64,000 nt of DNA from Eremophila alpestris peregrina (Eukaryota > Chordata > Aves > Passeriformes > Alaudidae): positions 62,001-126,000 of the forward strand of contig WMCF01000021.1 of the NCBI GenBank assembly GCA_009792885.1. The letters are read 5' to 3'. Made by a program: the position numbers and the translations under genes. Below, one piece after another: positions 38,401 to 49,329 of this stretch. Every line of letters begins with the position of its first letter. Position 1 is the first letter of the stretch. Under the pieces are notes generated by a model that worked only from the letters and a program-made list of their open reading frames with translations, had not been told where the DNA came from and did no database searches.

Positions 38401-41400
38401 TCCAAGTTCTCTAAGCAGGGGCCTTACAGAAACTGGCACCATGGAGATCACACTGAGATGACATTCACATATACATTCCAAACATTCACAGCAGTAACAG
38501 CTTCTCTGGTCTAATATATACATACTCCCCTCAGGTTGCACAAGTAGTCACTTTCCAGCTGCAGGAGTGTAAGAACTGGTGGAATATACAATAAGGGATC
38601 CTTTCCCTGCTGGGAGATGGCAATGACATCACATCCCCTAGCCACTGGTGGCCAACAGTAGGACTCAGTGAAGGTAGGGCCTGCAAACTTGTTCGAAGCA
38701 AGTTCCTTACAGAAGGAAAAATTCAGAGTTTCCCATTAAATCCGTGTACTTAAATACCAACAAAACACGACAAAACATAACAATGAGTGATTTAAAAGCT
38801 TTTCACCCCCTATGTCATAAATGTCCTTAACAGGTAATATGAAAAACCATCTTCTGGGCTGAGCTATTAAATTACTGTATTAAAATTCAAATCCACTTGT
38901 AGCAGCGGCTAATGTACCAGAAAAAAATGTGTAAAATTCTTACAGCATTTCTCCAAAGCTTCATTTATTCAACCACATGAACAATCTTATACACACTCCT
39001 CAACCAAACCAAGGTATTACTTTAATATTTACTATGGTGATTTCAGGTATCAAACTTATCTTAAAAAAGTAATCTATGTAGTATCATCACCTCTACCTTT
39101 TTCAGACCATCAAAAAGTGGTGCTGTTTCCAAAACTGATGATGGTTCAATTTTCTTGCTCAGGAACACGAAGTTTTTTTCTTTTCCAACATTTTGAAAAC
39201 TCTGAAACCATGAGACAAATACATGACAATGGCAATACTTAACTAAAGGGGTTTAGCTTACACAAAACTCAGAAGCACTCACTGCATTTAAAAAGTGGCA
39301 TTCTGATACAAATGAATCAAATTCTAAATTCACTGTAAATATGATTCATACCTACTGATAGGCTACACAGAGCAAGGGCAAGATAGAAACTCATTATTGC
39401 TATTCTTCAAGGAAGGTTTTCAAAGATGGTCTTAACTTAGATCCCTGAAGAGATGCAGTGGATGCTCTGTGTGCAGCTGGCACTCAGTGCCACAATGAGC
39501 AGCATGAGGCAGGGACTGCAGTCACAATGCAGATGGCAATTTCTCTCCATTGCTCCTCCTCTCTTCTCTGCTCCACTGCAGTCCTCTACAGACTGCAGCC
39601 CCTTCAGAAACATTAGCATGGAGCTCATTCTACTCCTCTGACTTTGGCACTGCCTGGTTCCTCACTTTTTTTGTTCATTGCCCTGTGTTTTTGCCCCTTC
39701 TTAAATTCAGAGAGGCACCCCCAGCTTGGCTGGCTGGCTCAGCTTCAGCCTGCAGAGGCCAGTGCAGGTGCAGGCAGCCCTGATCTCCTTCCACAAAGGC
39801 CCTACCAACACCAAAACGTTTGCACAAGAGAAGTTTAATGGAAGTGAATGCTTGAAATACCTGTTGGTCATCTTCAACTGTGTGTGTCTGGAGGGAACTG
39901 GAATTTAAGAACTGTGGAAGCCTGAGAAAGAGAGATATTAAATCCAACATAAATGCAAAAGAAGAACGTCATTTATAAAGACCATCAGTATTTCTCAAGT
40001 GTCAAGAAGTAATTCACTCAAAGTATTTCTGACACATCTATGCCCTCAATACATAGGGAGAAATCAAAACCCACCACATGGAAAGCAAAATTTAGTGAAA
40101 ACAATCTTTCAGAATATTTTTCCAAGTTAATTGGCAAGTTCCATGACATCAGAAGAAAATGGACTACTGGACTGTAGAAAAAAGGTTTCTTCTAATTCCA
40201 AATCATAAAACAACTCATCTTTGCATCAACTAGAAACTGAAAGGAGAAATACTCCTGAGGTTTATTACATATGCATTAACTGACCTGCAGCACAGTGACA
40301 GCATTGCACAAATTGACCCAGTCACATTTCATTAAATCTGAAAACTTTATTAATCACACTACAAATAAAGCAAATTAACACATTCAGAGTGCAGAAAAGA
40401 AATCTCCCCACCACAGTCCTGTTGACAAACTACTGTTTGGAAAGAACTGGTATTTTTCTAGTCTGGGTAACTATCAGCAGCTTCAAAGTCTCTCCTTCCC
40501 CAGAAGCATGTGTATGTACCTTCCCTCTCCCTCTGCCCTTTGGAAGCCTAAGAACAGTAACTGCAAACAAACTCCAGCTCCCAAATGTCTGATTACAGAA
40601 CCATTCTGAATATTTAACATGCTGCACCACACCTCTCTGTTTGAACTGCTTTATCTTCCTTGGAAGACAAATCTGGCACCTTGCTGACCACCTAGAAACA
40701 AAACATTTTAATACATACAATACTGTTCAAAAGCAATGTTCAAAACACAAAGTTGAAAGTGGTTTTCTTATCCAACAGTGGGATTGGCCAAATATTTTGC
40801 AGCATTATTTTACAAATTTGATGTTTCTTTGACTAAGGCAACAATTTTCATGAAATAAACTTCAGAAAACTAAGAATAACAGGCTGAATGACTACAGCAC
40901 TCCTCATCTGGCTGAAGTATGTTTACTTTAGTTTGTATTTCACAATTTAATACAAAATGTAATACTTACAGGCACAGTATTGTCATTTAGAACAGGGTGT
41001 GACCTTTGGGATGTCTCTTCAAGAATAGGCTCACAACCAGTAAGAACTAAAAAGGTGAACAAAATGGAGATACCCATTTGTGATTCTCTGATCACATAAA
41101 AAGCCAGAGATGGACACCAAATGTCCCAGTCACTGGGATCCAAAGCAAGCCAGAAGGTTCCCATCCCACACATCCAACTGAACACCCCAAGTGCTGCACT
41201 GGTGTCTGTCTCCCACACTTGGGGGTCCCACCTGGCCCAAGACGTGGAGCCACCTCCTCCCCAAAGGGCAGCTTTGGTCTGGCAAGGAACGTAGGACCAA
41301 CAAACTCCACTGGAACAAACTCAGCATTTAATGACACTTCCAGGTCAGAATCATCTGAAGAACTCCCTGCAGTCCCTTCAGCTTCCTTGTAATGAGCAAA

Positions 41401-44400
41401 GTGCTTTGCAACCAGATCATCATTAACACAGATCTACAAAAAAATCCAAACAAGATTCTTTTTGATCAGTATCAATAAGCAATAAGCTACACCACACACA
41501 CTTGTTTAGAATTTATGTGAAGCCTTCAACAAAAGCAGTGCTTTTATAAATGATAAAAAACCCCAAACAAAATCCAACCAAACAAAACCCCAGACATAAG
41601 AAATACCAGTGAATGCTTTCTGTCAAATATTAATTCTATAAAAAGGCAAGTCCATTTTTCCTGCATGTTTAACAGGTGTTAATTATTATGTTTCTGGCCA
41701 AAATTCTGTACTGACTTAACTGTTTCTATGAGCCCTACACATCTAAATGAACCCTCTAATTCAATCAAGCCTGTTCCTTTCTTTTGGATTCAGCATACAT
41801 CCAGGCAGGGAAAAAAAAGTAGTATTAGGCCTTAAACTTCTGGTATCTATCACATAGCTGCTTAAGTCTGGCAGTAGCTACAGCAGAGATGACACAATTT
41901 ACACATTTTGGCCAAGTGGAACTAGACTGGATTTTTCTTCCAGTTCCTTGAGGACTCAGCTGTATGCAAGAGTGTCAACTTTTAGTTATTTCTACAGGAT
42001 TATGCAGCTGCCTTACTGAAACATCTTCAAATGTTTACCACAAGAAGTACACCAAATGATTCATATAGTTGTCCACTTAAGTACTTGCTAGACTTCACTT
42101 GTTTGTCATTAATTTCCAAAAAAAGGTTCATACAGAAAAAAATACAGGTTCTGCCTATCAGAATTTCTCCAGAGGTTTACAATGAACACAACTATAAGAA
42201 ATATCTCTACCAAGTTAATGATTTAGCTTCTACTGTATCTGATCCAAGTTAAAAAACTCACAAGTCATGCTTTCCAGTCTTAAACTAATAGCAAAGTACA
42301 TCAACAGAGCTGGGAATATAAAAATATCTTACCTTTTCATCTCTTATAGTCACAAAAAGAAACACTGCTAACACTTTATCTTCTACTGCCTGTATTGTGG
42401 CCTTAACCTCAGAAGCCTCTAAATGTAGTAATAAACACAAGAAAAAAGATTAAACCCTTATCACACTACCAGCATTCTTCACTTGTGCTAAGACAGAGAC
42501 ATAAACAGAAATCACAATTAAAAATGTGTAATGCTCGTTACTTCACCTAAGTCAAACAAGGACATTAACAACAAAAATGTAGAAGTACCAAAAAAGGAAC
42601 ATTTCCTTAGTCTTTGAAGGAGGGCTGAGAGTTGAGACAGATTAATGACCTCTCTAGACAAACCACCTTTAGCTGTACACTAAAAGTCTTGGTTTATCTC
42701 CTAATACTCTGGCAGTCTGGAGCAACAGTGTGTGCTTTCCAAGTGTGACATTTCCTTTTCTTGGAAGAAGTTGTATTTGAACAGCTTTGTTACACTTTGG
42801 GCAGACGCAGCCCAAAGTCCCATAAAAGTCCATTCCCAAATCCTGAAGCACCTCTGCACTCACTAATGCAGGACAGCTGTGATGCTGACTCAGAGACTCT
42901 TAGTAAGTACACAGAAAGGTTCTAATGCCCAGAACAAATGTGATATGAATGCCCCCTTAGTAAGCCTACTTGAAAGCCAGATAAAATCTAGTTAACTACC
43001 AAAACTTATGCAGCATGGAAGCCCAGAGTACTCAAAATGCAGCTCCACAAATATTTGTGCCTTAGTCACTCCATACTTCAGCAGCTCCTTTCTCTTTATT
43101 TTTAACAAACAGCCTTCATAAATTTTATCAGCTATGTGCAAGTCTAATACACTTGTACACAAGTACTACACTTCTCTAACAATTGGTTTTTCTGAAAAAT
43201 AGAAGAATTATTTGCCTTCAAGAAGTTTTCGAAAATGCTGGACAGCAGCAGTATCCCATCTTTTGGCTGGTCTGTGAAAATAAACACAAGCAGTTATCCC
43301 ACATCATGAAACACCAAAATGGTAATTCCAAAAAAAGTAATTTCTATACAAGCACAAAGCTCTAAATCATGAAAATTCTTATAAAGCACAGAACTAGAGA
43401 AATCAGCAGAATCTGGTTACTTAGCACATTACTGCAGTCTTGGGAATATTGTTTGAGCTCACCAATATCATGAGCTGATCAAAATTAAGATACAGTTTTA
43501 TCAAGGTATCATGGCTTGCACCCAACGTAAGAAAAAAAAATCATAGAATCATTTAGGTTGGAAAAAACCCCAAGATCACTGAGTCCAACCCCCAACTCAA
43601 CAGTCCCAAGGCCACCACTCCACCATGTCCCTTAGATGCCACATCTACTCATCTTTTAACTCCCTCCAGGGATGATGACTCCACCACATCCCTGGGGAGC
43701 TTTGTGCTCTCAGCTGGAAGATAATTAATTGTCCTCTTGGTAGCTGGTACACTTCTGTGTTCTGATTTTACTATGAGAGTACTGCAGCTTTCTTCTTGAA
43801 CTGTATCCCCTTCTAAAAAATTCTGCACTAAACCCTCAAACTTGAGAAATGCATGAACAGAGCAGATTTCCTGAGCTCTCCTTACCCAATTTTGGCAGTG
43901 TTCTCACAGTAGTCAATGTGCAGAGTCAGAGGCTTTGTGCAGTGCAGCCGACACTTCTTTGCTCTGTGTGGGATCTTTGCAAAGGCTCCTGCCAGAACTT
44001 GAACCCTGCAAAACAAAATGGAAATGACCTCATTTTACAGGGCAGAATTTCTTCTCCAGAAGGCACTGGTCTCACAAACCACACCCCCTGTTACCCTGAA
44101 CTTGACAGCACAGCTCTTCCAGGAGTCTGGATCCCACTGGCTCCCCCCTGAAACCACTGTCTGACTCTAAGAGGTGCCATCAGGACCAACTGGTGAACAG
44201 AACTGCTTTTCTCTTCATTTAGTATCAATACACATCCTAATTACTTGGAATCTTTCTGATCCTTTGCCAGTGCAGTTTCAAGTTTTCCTGCTATTCATAT
44301 TCTAAGTATCTTCATGGTATTTAACCCATTGTCAAGCTGTTTTCCAACAAAGCAACAGTCAGCTTTGAAATGTTATTTATTTTAAAATACTTTAAGTAAG

Positions 44401-47261
44401 TTCTAATTTTGTTGAATACTACCAAAACTAATTTAGTGAAGTTTCTTGTGCTCCAAGTTGCATATTTTAATAGAGAAACAAACTTTAAGAGTTGGACTAG
44501 GTTTTTCTAGAACATAAGAAGGGATTTTTCAAGATTTTAGGAACACAAGGTTTTACACTAATTTCATCAAAAACTCAGAATCTGTGAAAACTCACCCCTT
44601 TTTTGGCACCATGACAAGACACTGTCAGCTCTCAGGAAACAAGCTGGTCAACTGCAGTATGAAAACCCCCCTATATTTCTGTTTAGACCTTAAAAGCTGT
44701 TGCAGCAAGTGAAACCTGGCTTCTATAGATGGTTTTTGTGCCTGAGCTTCACTGGCCATGATTTTAAATTTTTTTGGTATATACCAAATTATTAAAGAAA
44801 AGAATATAAATATAAGTTTTAACTGGCAATCACACATTTCAGTCAAAACAGACTGACATTATTTCTATACTGAATCTTTAAAAAAGCAAAACCTAAAATG
44901 GAAAGCACCTTTAAAGTATCACAAAATAATGACCGGTTTGCACTTAGCCTCTTTCAAGTGTATCATCTGGTTAGCAGCTTCTTGTGGACACAACCTACAC
45001 CTCAATTAAACCAAAGCATTGACTAAATAAATATTAACAAATAGATCACAGTGACAAAAACTCTGAACACGTACTTCTCTGATGCAACAGAACAGTACTT
45101 GGCATAGTCCACAAGGAAGCATCCAAGCTGGTACCCATCAGCCTGGCACCACACTGACTCCACCAGTGCCCTACACCAGCACCTGAGCTCCTCACTGAAA
45201 ACCACATAGACCTGAGGAAGAGACAAAGGATGAGACAGCAGCTTCTTTCAAATGGCCCCAATTACCCTCCAAGGTGTTTCAAAGGCAAGAATACAGTATT
45301 TATTACTGTATTTTCTTTGCAAAATGCAAGCCTTACAGCTTACAGTTAGGAGGCTTACAGATGAGAAAACACAAGCCAAAGAGATGCTATTATCTATTTT
45401 TCTGTTTAAAAATAAAAATTTTAAAAAATACAGATATTTGACACTTCACCCCAGACCAATTCAAATAATAGATTCTTTTTATGTAGAGCAATTATCTTAC
45501 CTGGCCTTTTTCTATCTCCTCTCCTTTTATTTCATTTGCATCTCTGGAAGTGTTATAAAACTGTTCCATTTCCGCATTCAGGTTTTCATACACAGTTTCA
45601 CTGACTACACCAGGCCCACAATCTTTCATAGCAATCCAAAAGCAACTTGGATCATCAACCTGGGGCAAGAAGTAGAGAACAAATACTACTGACTTTTAAG
45701 AGCATCTGAGCAGCAGATGTAAAAATAAAACTTGATTTTTATGGGGCAACTTCAAGATTATGGTGACTGATCCTGAGATACAGAATGTTAACAAGTGAAA
45801 CATCTTTCACCTTCACAGCATTAGTTCATGAAATGGCTTCTCAGGTTCCAAGTTTCTTCAGCACTGCAACAAACACCACGTGGGGTCTACAAGGGAGCAG
45901 CATGATCTCAAAACTTGGTTAAACCAAACAGTGGGCAAAGTGCAAAGACAAAGCTTTCTACTTCCATATTAAGTCTTTAGGAAGTATATAAAAAACCCTA
46001 GAAACATGATAAACCTCACCAAAAGGCTTTTCTTTGTGCTCAGTGTCTGCATGACAGCCAGTTTCTTTAGAACAGGGTGACAGCTTTCTGCTAAACCTTT
46101 GTGAACTGTCACATTGCAGTGTCCCAGCTGATCTGGGTCCCCAGCTGTTGAGGCTTCGTCCCAGTAGGCAACTGAACCCCACCCAGCTGCTCCCTCACAT
46201 CCCTGCAGCAGGATGACCAGACAAATCCAAGGAGAGAAGTGACAAAACTCACAGGGTGATATGAAAACAGCTGACTAACCAAAGCAAGAATGCAATCAAA
46301 GCAACACAAAGCTCCAAATTCAGTTTCCCATTGGCAAGCTGGGCCATTTCCAGAGCACAGAGATCCATCACACACAATGCCGCTGACTTGGGCAGGCAAT
46401 CTGAGGACCACAGACAATACCTGCAGCTTTTATTGCTCAGCATGACTTCATATAGCAGGGAAAATCCCCTCAGTCAGCTGTCCTGGCATAATGCTGCATT
46501 CTCCACAATCCCCTGTGAAATTCAGTATAATCTAGTACTAGACTACACATTATTTAACACTGTGTTGCACATCCACCATTTCAGATTTCAGCTGCCTGCC
46601 AACTGCTGGGAGGAAGGGATTACAAGTGTAAAATGGTGAGGAAGGTGGTACAGTAACTCAAGTGACCTTGCAGCAGGGAATGCCAAGGCCTGGAGAAAAT
46701 CAGAGTGGGAAACCCCATCTATTATGCAACTGCTGTTGATCCTCCTCTGATCTGAGAAGTAGAATTTCTGTGTGGAGGTAATACAGGTGTTTGGAGAGGC
46801 TTGGAGGCACTCTCACGGACATGCTCAGCTCTGTGCTGGGACACAGATCAAAGCTCAGAGATCACAAAAAGTACAGAGGAGCTCAGAGGGTTCTTGATGA
46901 ATCCTGCTGGGATGTCCACCTCGGTGTGCCCCAGATCCTCCAGTGAAGAGAGGCAATTAAATAAATTTACTCCCTCTATTTCAGCTGTGGTTTTGTGGTT
47001 GTTCTAGGTGCCTGCCTGTGTTAATTCACACACCTGCTCACATATTTTACAACAAAAATGAGAAAGTAAAACCTAAAACAAATTATAAAATATTTTTAAC
47101 TAAGATATGACTCCTGAAGTGCAAAGAAGTGCCGGTGAATGGAAATACTCAGGCACCATCTTGTTTATAAATGTGACCTCCAAAAAGTCACATGGAAATA
47201 GACACCAATCCCACAAATTAAAAAAAAAAAAGCAGCATACCTTTAATACCACGACTTCCAT
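26148..47261 (-). CDS. TDRD12: Tudor domain-containing protein 12 (putative ATP-dependent RNA helicase)
   Basis: Germline cytoplasmic protein of the piRNA pathway; in mouse it is needed for secondary piRNA production, retrotransposon silencing and male fertility. I traced 31 coding exons on the minus strand; all junction phases agree and together give 3744 bp, 1247 aa plus stop (human about 1177). Order of domains: Tudor 1 (about 8-150), linker, degenerate DEAD-like helicase (about 360-700), CCCH finger (769-788), extended Tudor 2 (about 813-950), CS/p23-like domain (about 1108-1197) and an acidic tail ending TESDE. Exon coordinates are in the segment entries below. The start ATG at 47261 has a good context (AACATGG) and lies in the second exon; MEVVVLK joins directly to VDDPSCFW, matching the known N-terminus. 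Two uncertainties are the exon 19 donor and one GC donor after exon 6. Identity rests on remembered mammalian sequence and is clear throughout. Confidence 0.96.
30402..33344 (-). other. TDRD12: TDRD12 segment: CCCH finger and second Tudor (exons 20-24)
   Basis: Pieces 33124-33344, 32829-32928, 31540-31727, 31017-31224 and 30402-30494, residues 706-975. A zinc finger of the form C-x8-C-x5-C-x3-H uses C769, C778, C784 and H788 and spans the first junction. The second extended Tudor domain is well conserved (ATNYFGRIV, then [10 protein letters not shown] and CRVKP). Such domains usually bind symmetrically dimethylated arginine in PIWI N-termini. Confidence 0.92.
33915..34340 (+). repeat. TDRD12 intron 18 segment homologous to 49.33-49.79 kb
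   Basis: This intronic DNA aligns base by base with 49330-49795 on the same strand. Shared runs include 'attattacaata', 'tttggaaata', 'gagttcata' and 'atcccaacca'. Similarity runs right up to the exon 18 splice donor at 34340 and seems to continue weakly about 45 bp into exon 18. It is either a dispersed repeat or the source of a partial copy placed upstream of the gene. Confidence 0.75.
38150..38222 (+). mobile_element. Short CR1 3'-end relic
   Basis: The block ends 'ggtcccttacaacctcagtaattctggttctgtgatct', a decayed form of the CR1 3' terminus in plus orientation. It lies in the TDRD12 intron between the 37930 and 38526 exons. Only the tail is kept. Confidence 0.6.
39861..41046 (-). other. 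TDRD12: TDRD12 segment: linker exons (9-11)
   Basis: Pieces 40970-41046, 40633-40691 and 39861-39921, residues 260-326. This part is poorly conserved and shorter than in mammals. The 59-bp middle exon is the least certain: it was chosen because its acceptor (TTTCTAG) and a GTGTGG donor give phases that fit both neighbours exactly (ending QTE-R and continuing LPQFLN). The last exon ends VEDDQQ, close to the mammalian sequence before the helicase part. Confidence 0.75.
41232..47261 (-). other. TDRD12: TDRD12 segment: N-terminal Tudor exons (2-8)
   Basis: Coding pieces, 5' to 3': 47241-47261, 45501-45659, 45075-45211, 43886-44005, 43216-43271, 42333-42418 and 41232-41433. They encode residues 1-260. 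The Tudor fold is seen in the run CFWIAMKD, then [19 protein letters not shown] and CFLVDYAK, which are typical beta-strand signatures of extended Tudor domains that read methyl-arginine on PIWI proteins. Exon 6 (56 bp) uses GC instead of GT at its donor; the join gives [17 protein letters not shown], which keeps frame and homology. A CR1 fragment sits in the intron between the 43886 and 43216 exons. Confidence 0.9.
43541..43710 (-). mobile_element. CR1 LINE 3' fragment
   Basis: It begins 'tcatagaatcatttaggttgg' and continues with 'tgagtccaaccc', the reverse complement of a CR1 3' end. It lies in a TDRD12 intron and is of the same subfamily as the copy near 59.97 kb. Confidence 0.85.
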
Positions 47262-47290
47262 GTTTGTCTCCTGTGTGTCCCTTATCACTA
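47241..47290 (-). other. TDRD12: TDRD12 exon 2 (5' UTR plus first seven codons)
   Basis: Acceptor TTTGTTTTGCAG ends at 47291 and the donor GTATGC begins at 47240. The exon holds 29 nt of 5' UTR and then 21 nt of coding sequence. No other ATG lies in the UTR part, so this decides the start. Confidence 0.8.
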
Positions 47291-48653
47291 CTGCAAAACA
47301 AAAACATTTGATGAACCACTTTTATCGAAGCCTATTTGAGGAATATACACCTAAAGTAAGCCTGTAGATTTTTACTACTCATGTCAGGAGTACTAGTCTA
47401 AGCAACTGATTTACATGTTTCAAAGGGTGCAAACCAGCTTTCTTAATGAGAGACTATGCTAAAGCCTAATTAGGATTTGCCATCCATGCTGCATCTTCTC
47501 CATTCAAAGGCCAGCAGAAATAGGCCCATCACAAACAAAGGCTGCTACAACCCACCTACATGACAAAAGGATGGAAACACCAGAGGAGAATATTTACAAC
47601 TTGAAAAAAAATCCCACAGCCTAATACAAAGGAAGAATCCCAAACTTAGCAAACAAGTTTAGCCTCCCAGATTTTTATTAGTATTTCACTCTACATCTGC
47701 CTGCAATGGTGTGTACCAGATCTAGGAATTACAACACAATAAGAAAACTTCCAGCAAGTAACTGGCATTTAATTTTGGCACAAACCAGAATGAAATCATA
47801 TCGTGGTATCCTCACCACAATGTCTAGCTTACAACTTAAAAGAATTAACACTGAAAGTAGGTGTCTAATGAAATACTTCAGAAAAGGAAACTCAAGACGT
47901 TGTCCTTCCACTTCCAAAGCCACTGCTGAACAAGCCAGAGCTAGGCAGCAGCAAAGCAACCCTGCGGTGACAGACAGCGACAAGCTCTGAGCGCCAGCAC
48001 TGATCATTCCCAGTTTAACGTGACGCTGCAACCACTGCAGAAGCTTTAGCCAAGATCATTTAACACAAGCAAAGCTCCCGAGTTACTCATTTCAAACCCT
48101 GCACTGTAATATACTGCAACAAGAGACACGCAGTGCTGCCTTACACCTCTCTTTCAGCAGTAACACGTGAGGAGCATTAATAACTCCATCTGAAACCTCA
48201 GGTTAATCAGTGCAAACCCACTAAATGGCCCATCAGCGTGGCAGGGATAAAGCACACCCACGCCAAGTAACATTCCCACTTTGTTAAGAACGAGTAGGAA
48301 AACGAACGCTTGCTCAAATCCCACGCCTGCCACTAGCTAGTATTTAACCTGGAAAAATGCTGTTAGTCACTAACACCCTCGCCCCAACCTGCAGCATTAA
48401 CACAGACCCACAGAAGGCAGAAGGAGCCCCTGCAGCCATCCCGGTGTGTGCAAACACTCCATGAAAACTCAGCCCGCTAATCCCTCAGCCCAGCCGTGCC
48501 CCACCTACCCCCTGTTCCGGAGGCACAGAGCGAGGCCAGAGCGGCGCGGCAACACCGGCTTTAAGGACCACTTTCTTCGCTTTACTCCCAACCCCCATTT
48601 CCCCCATCCTGTCACAATTCCACGCTGTTCCCCGTAGGAATAAGCCCACTGAC

Positions 48654-48780
48654 CTCGCTCCCCGGTGCTCGCAGGCTCCACAAACCGCGCTGCCCGCGGA
48701 ACCTTCCAGAACTCTGCAGCGCCGCCCGCGGGGCGGGCCCCGAGCCCAGGACGGCCCATCCGCGGCTCGTCAGGGGCGAG
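48654..48780 (-). promoter_or_regulatory. TDRD12: TDRD12 first noncoding exon and GC-rich promoter
   Basis: A donor GAG|GTCAGT at 48653-48654 on the minus strand closes a GC-rich stretch containing a GC box (complement of 48728-48738). No splice acceptor precedes it, so it is best read as the first exon with its promoter. The 5' boundary is not visible. Distance to the coding exon at 47290 is about 1.4 kb. The interval up to 48858 is unique; an LTR begins at 48859. Confidence 0.55.
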
Positions 48781-48858
48781 TTGGTGCCTGTGGCACAGGC
48801 AGCTATTGCCGGGCGTGAAAAACACTTGCGACACAGCGGGAAACCTCACACGGCGCAG

Positions 48859-49115
48859 TGTTAGAAGAGTTCACAAACGATAGAGGTTTATGTCCAAAAA
48901 GGAGACAGAGGAGTCCTTTTACTTTATTCGAGTCAAGGGAGAGGCCATGGGGTATTTCCCCCAGGGTCTCTCGAATTTTTGGATAATGCAGCCTCCTATT
49001 TATCCTAATTTCCTGGCCGCATGTCCCTCTCTCTTTCCACATTGGCTGAGGTACTTGACAGGTACAGACTTCCCAGAATGCTAATACCGAAAGGTTCCCT
49101 TTTAACGTATAACCA
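48859..49115 (-). mobile_element. Endogenous retrovirus LTR upstream of TDRD12
   Basis: Read on the minus strand, the LTR starts TGGTTATACG at 49115 and ends TCTTCTAACA at 48859, so it has TG...CA ends. A polypurine tract AAAAGGGGGAG (complement of 49116-49126) abuts its start, which identifies a 3' LTR. Inside are a CCAAT box (complement of 49041-49045), a TATA-like ATAAATAG (48996-49003) and AATAAA (48923-48928), in the order expected of U3-R-U5. It is homologous to the LTR at 23625-23862. No gag, pol or env frame was found next to it, so it is a remnant, not a provirus. Confidence 0.8.
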
Positions 49116-49329
49116 CTCCCCCTTTTAATTTTTAATTCATACGGAATTTATGGGTTTTACCCATTGTTTCTTTCATCTTTCAATATCCAATTTCATTTTT
49201 CAGCAAACCTACTGTTTGTTTGTAAAGGCAAATACCTTCTTTTCCATTCATCAATCAGTGGAATCCTTCCTTTCTTTTATCTCTCAGACCCACTGTTTGT
49301 TTGTAAAGACAACTCTATTGTTCCTCTCA
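49116..49329 (-). mobile_element. ERV internal remnant with polypurine tract and an 81-bp duplication
   Basis: Sequence between the LTR and the TDRD12-like block. It carries the polypurine tract and two copies, 81 bp apart, of a unit containing ACTGTTTGTTTGTAAAG (from 49211 and 49292). No coding potential is evident. Confidence 0.55.

Larger units (their letters stand above)
33414..39201 (-). other. TDRD12: TDRD12 segment: helicase-like exons (12-19)
   Basis: Pieces 39097-39201, 38526-38705, 37930-38083, 36840-36967, 36110-36298, 35257-35385, 34341-34458 and 33435-33568, residues 327-705. Degenerate DEAD-box motifs are visible: motif I region ISQQGKD (G395, K396, then D where T or S is usual), Ia PGWKKA (429-434), Ib TTPYNLL (from 478), and II as DETE (503-506) instead of DEAD. 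The conserved block [12 protein letters not shown] follows. The altered motifs I and II suggest weak or no ATPase activity. Exon 19 has two in-frame donors: 33435 (GTTTGG, better length match) and 33414 (GTAATG, stronger site, adds 7 residues). Confidence 0.9.
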
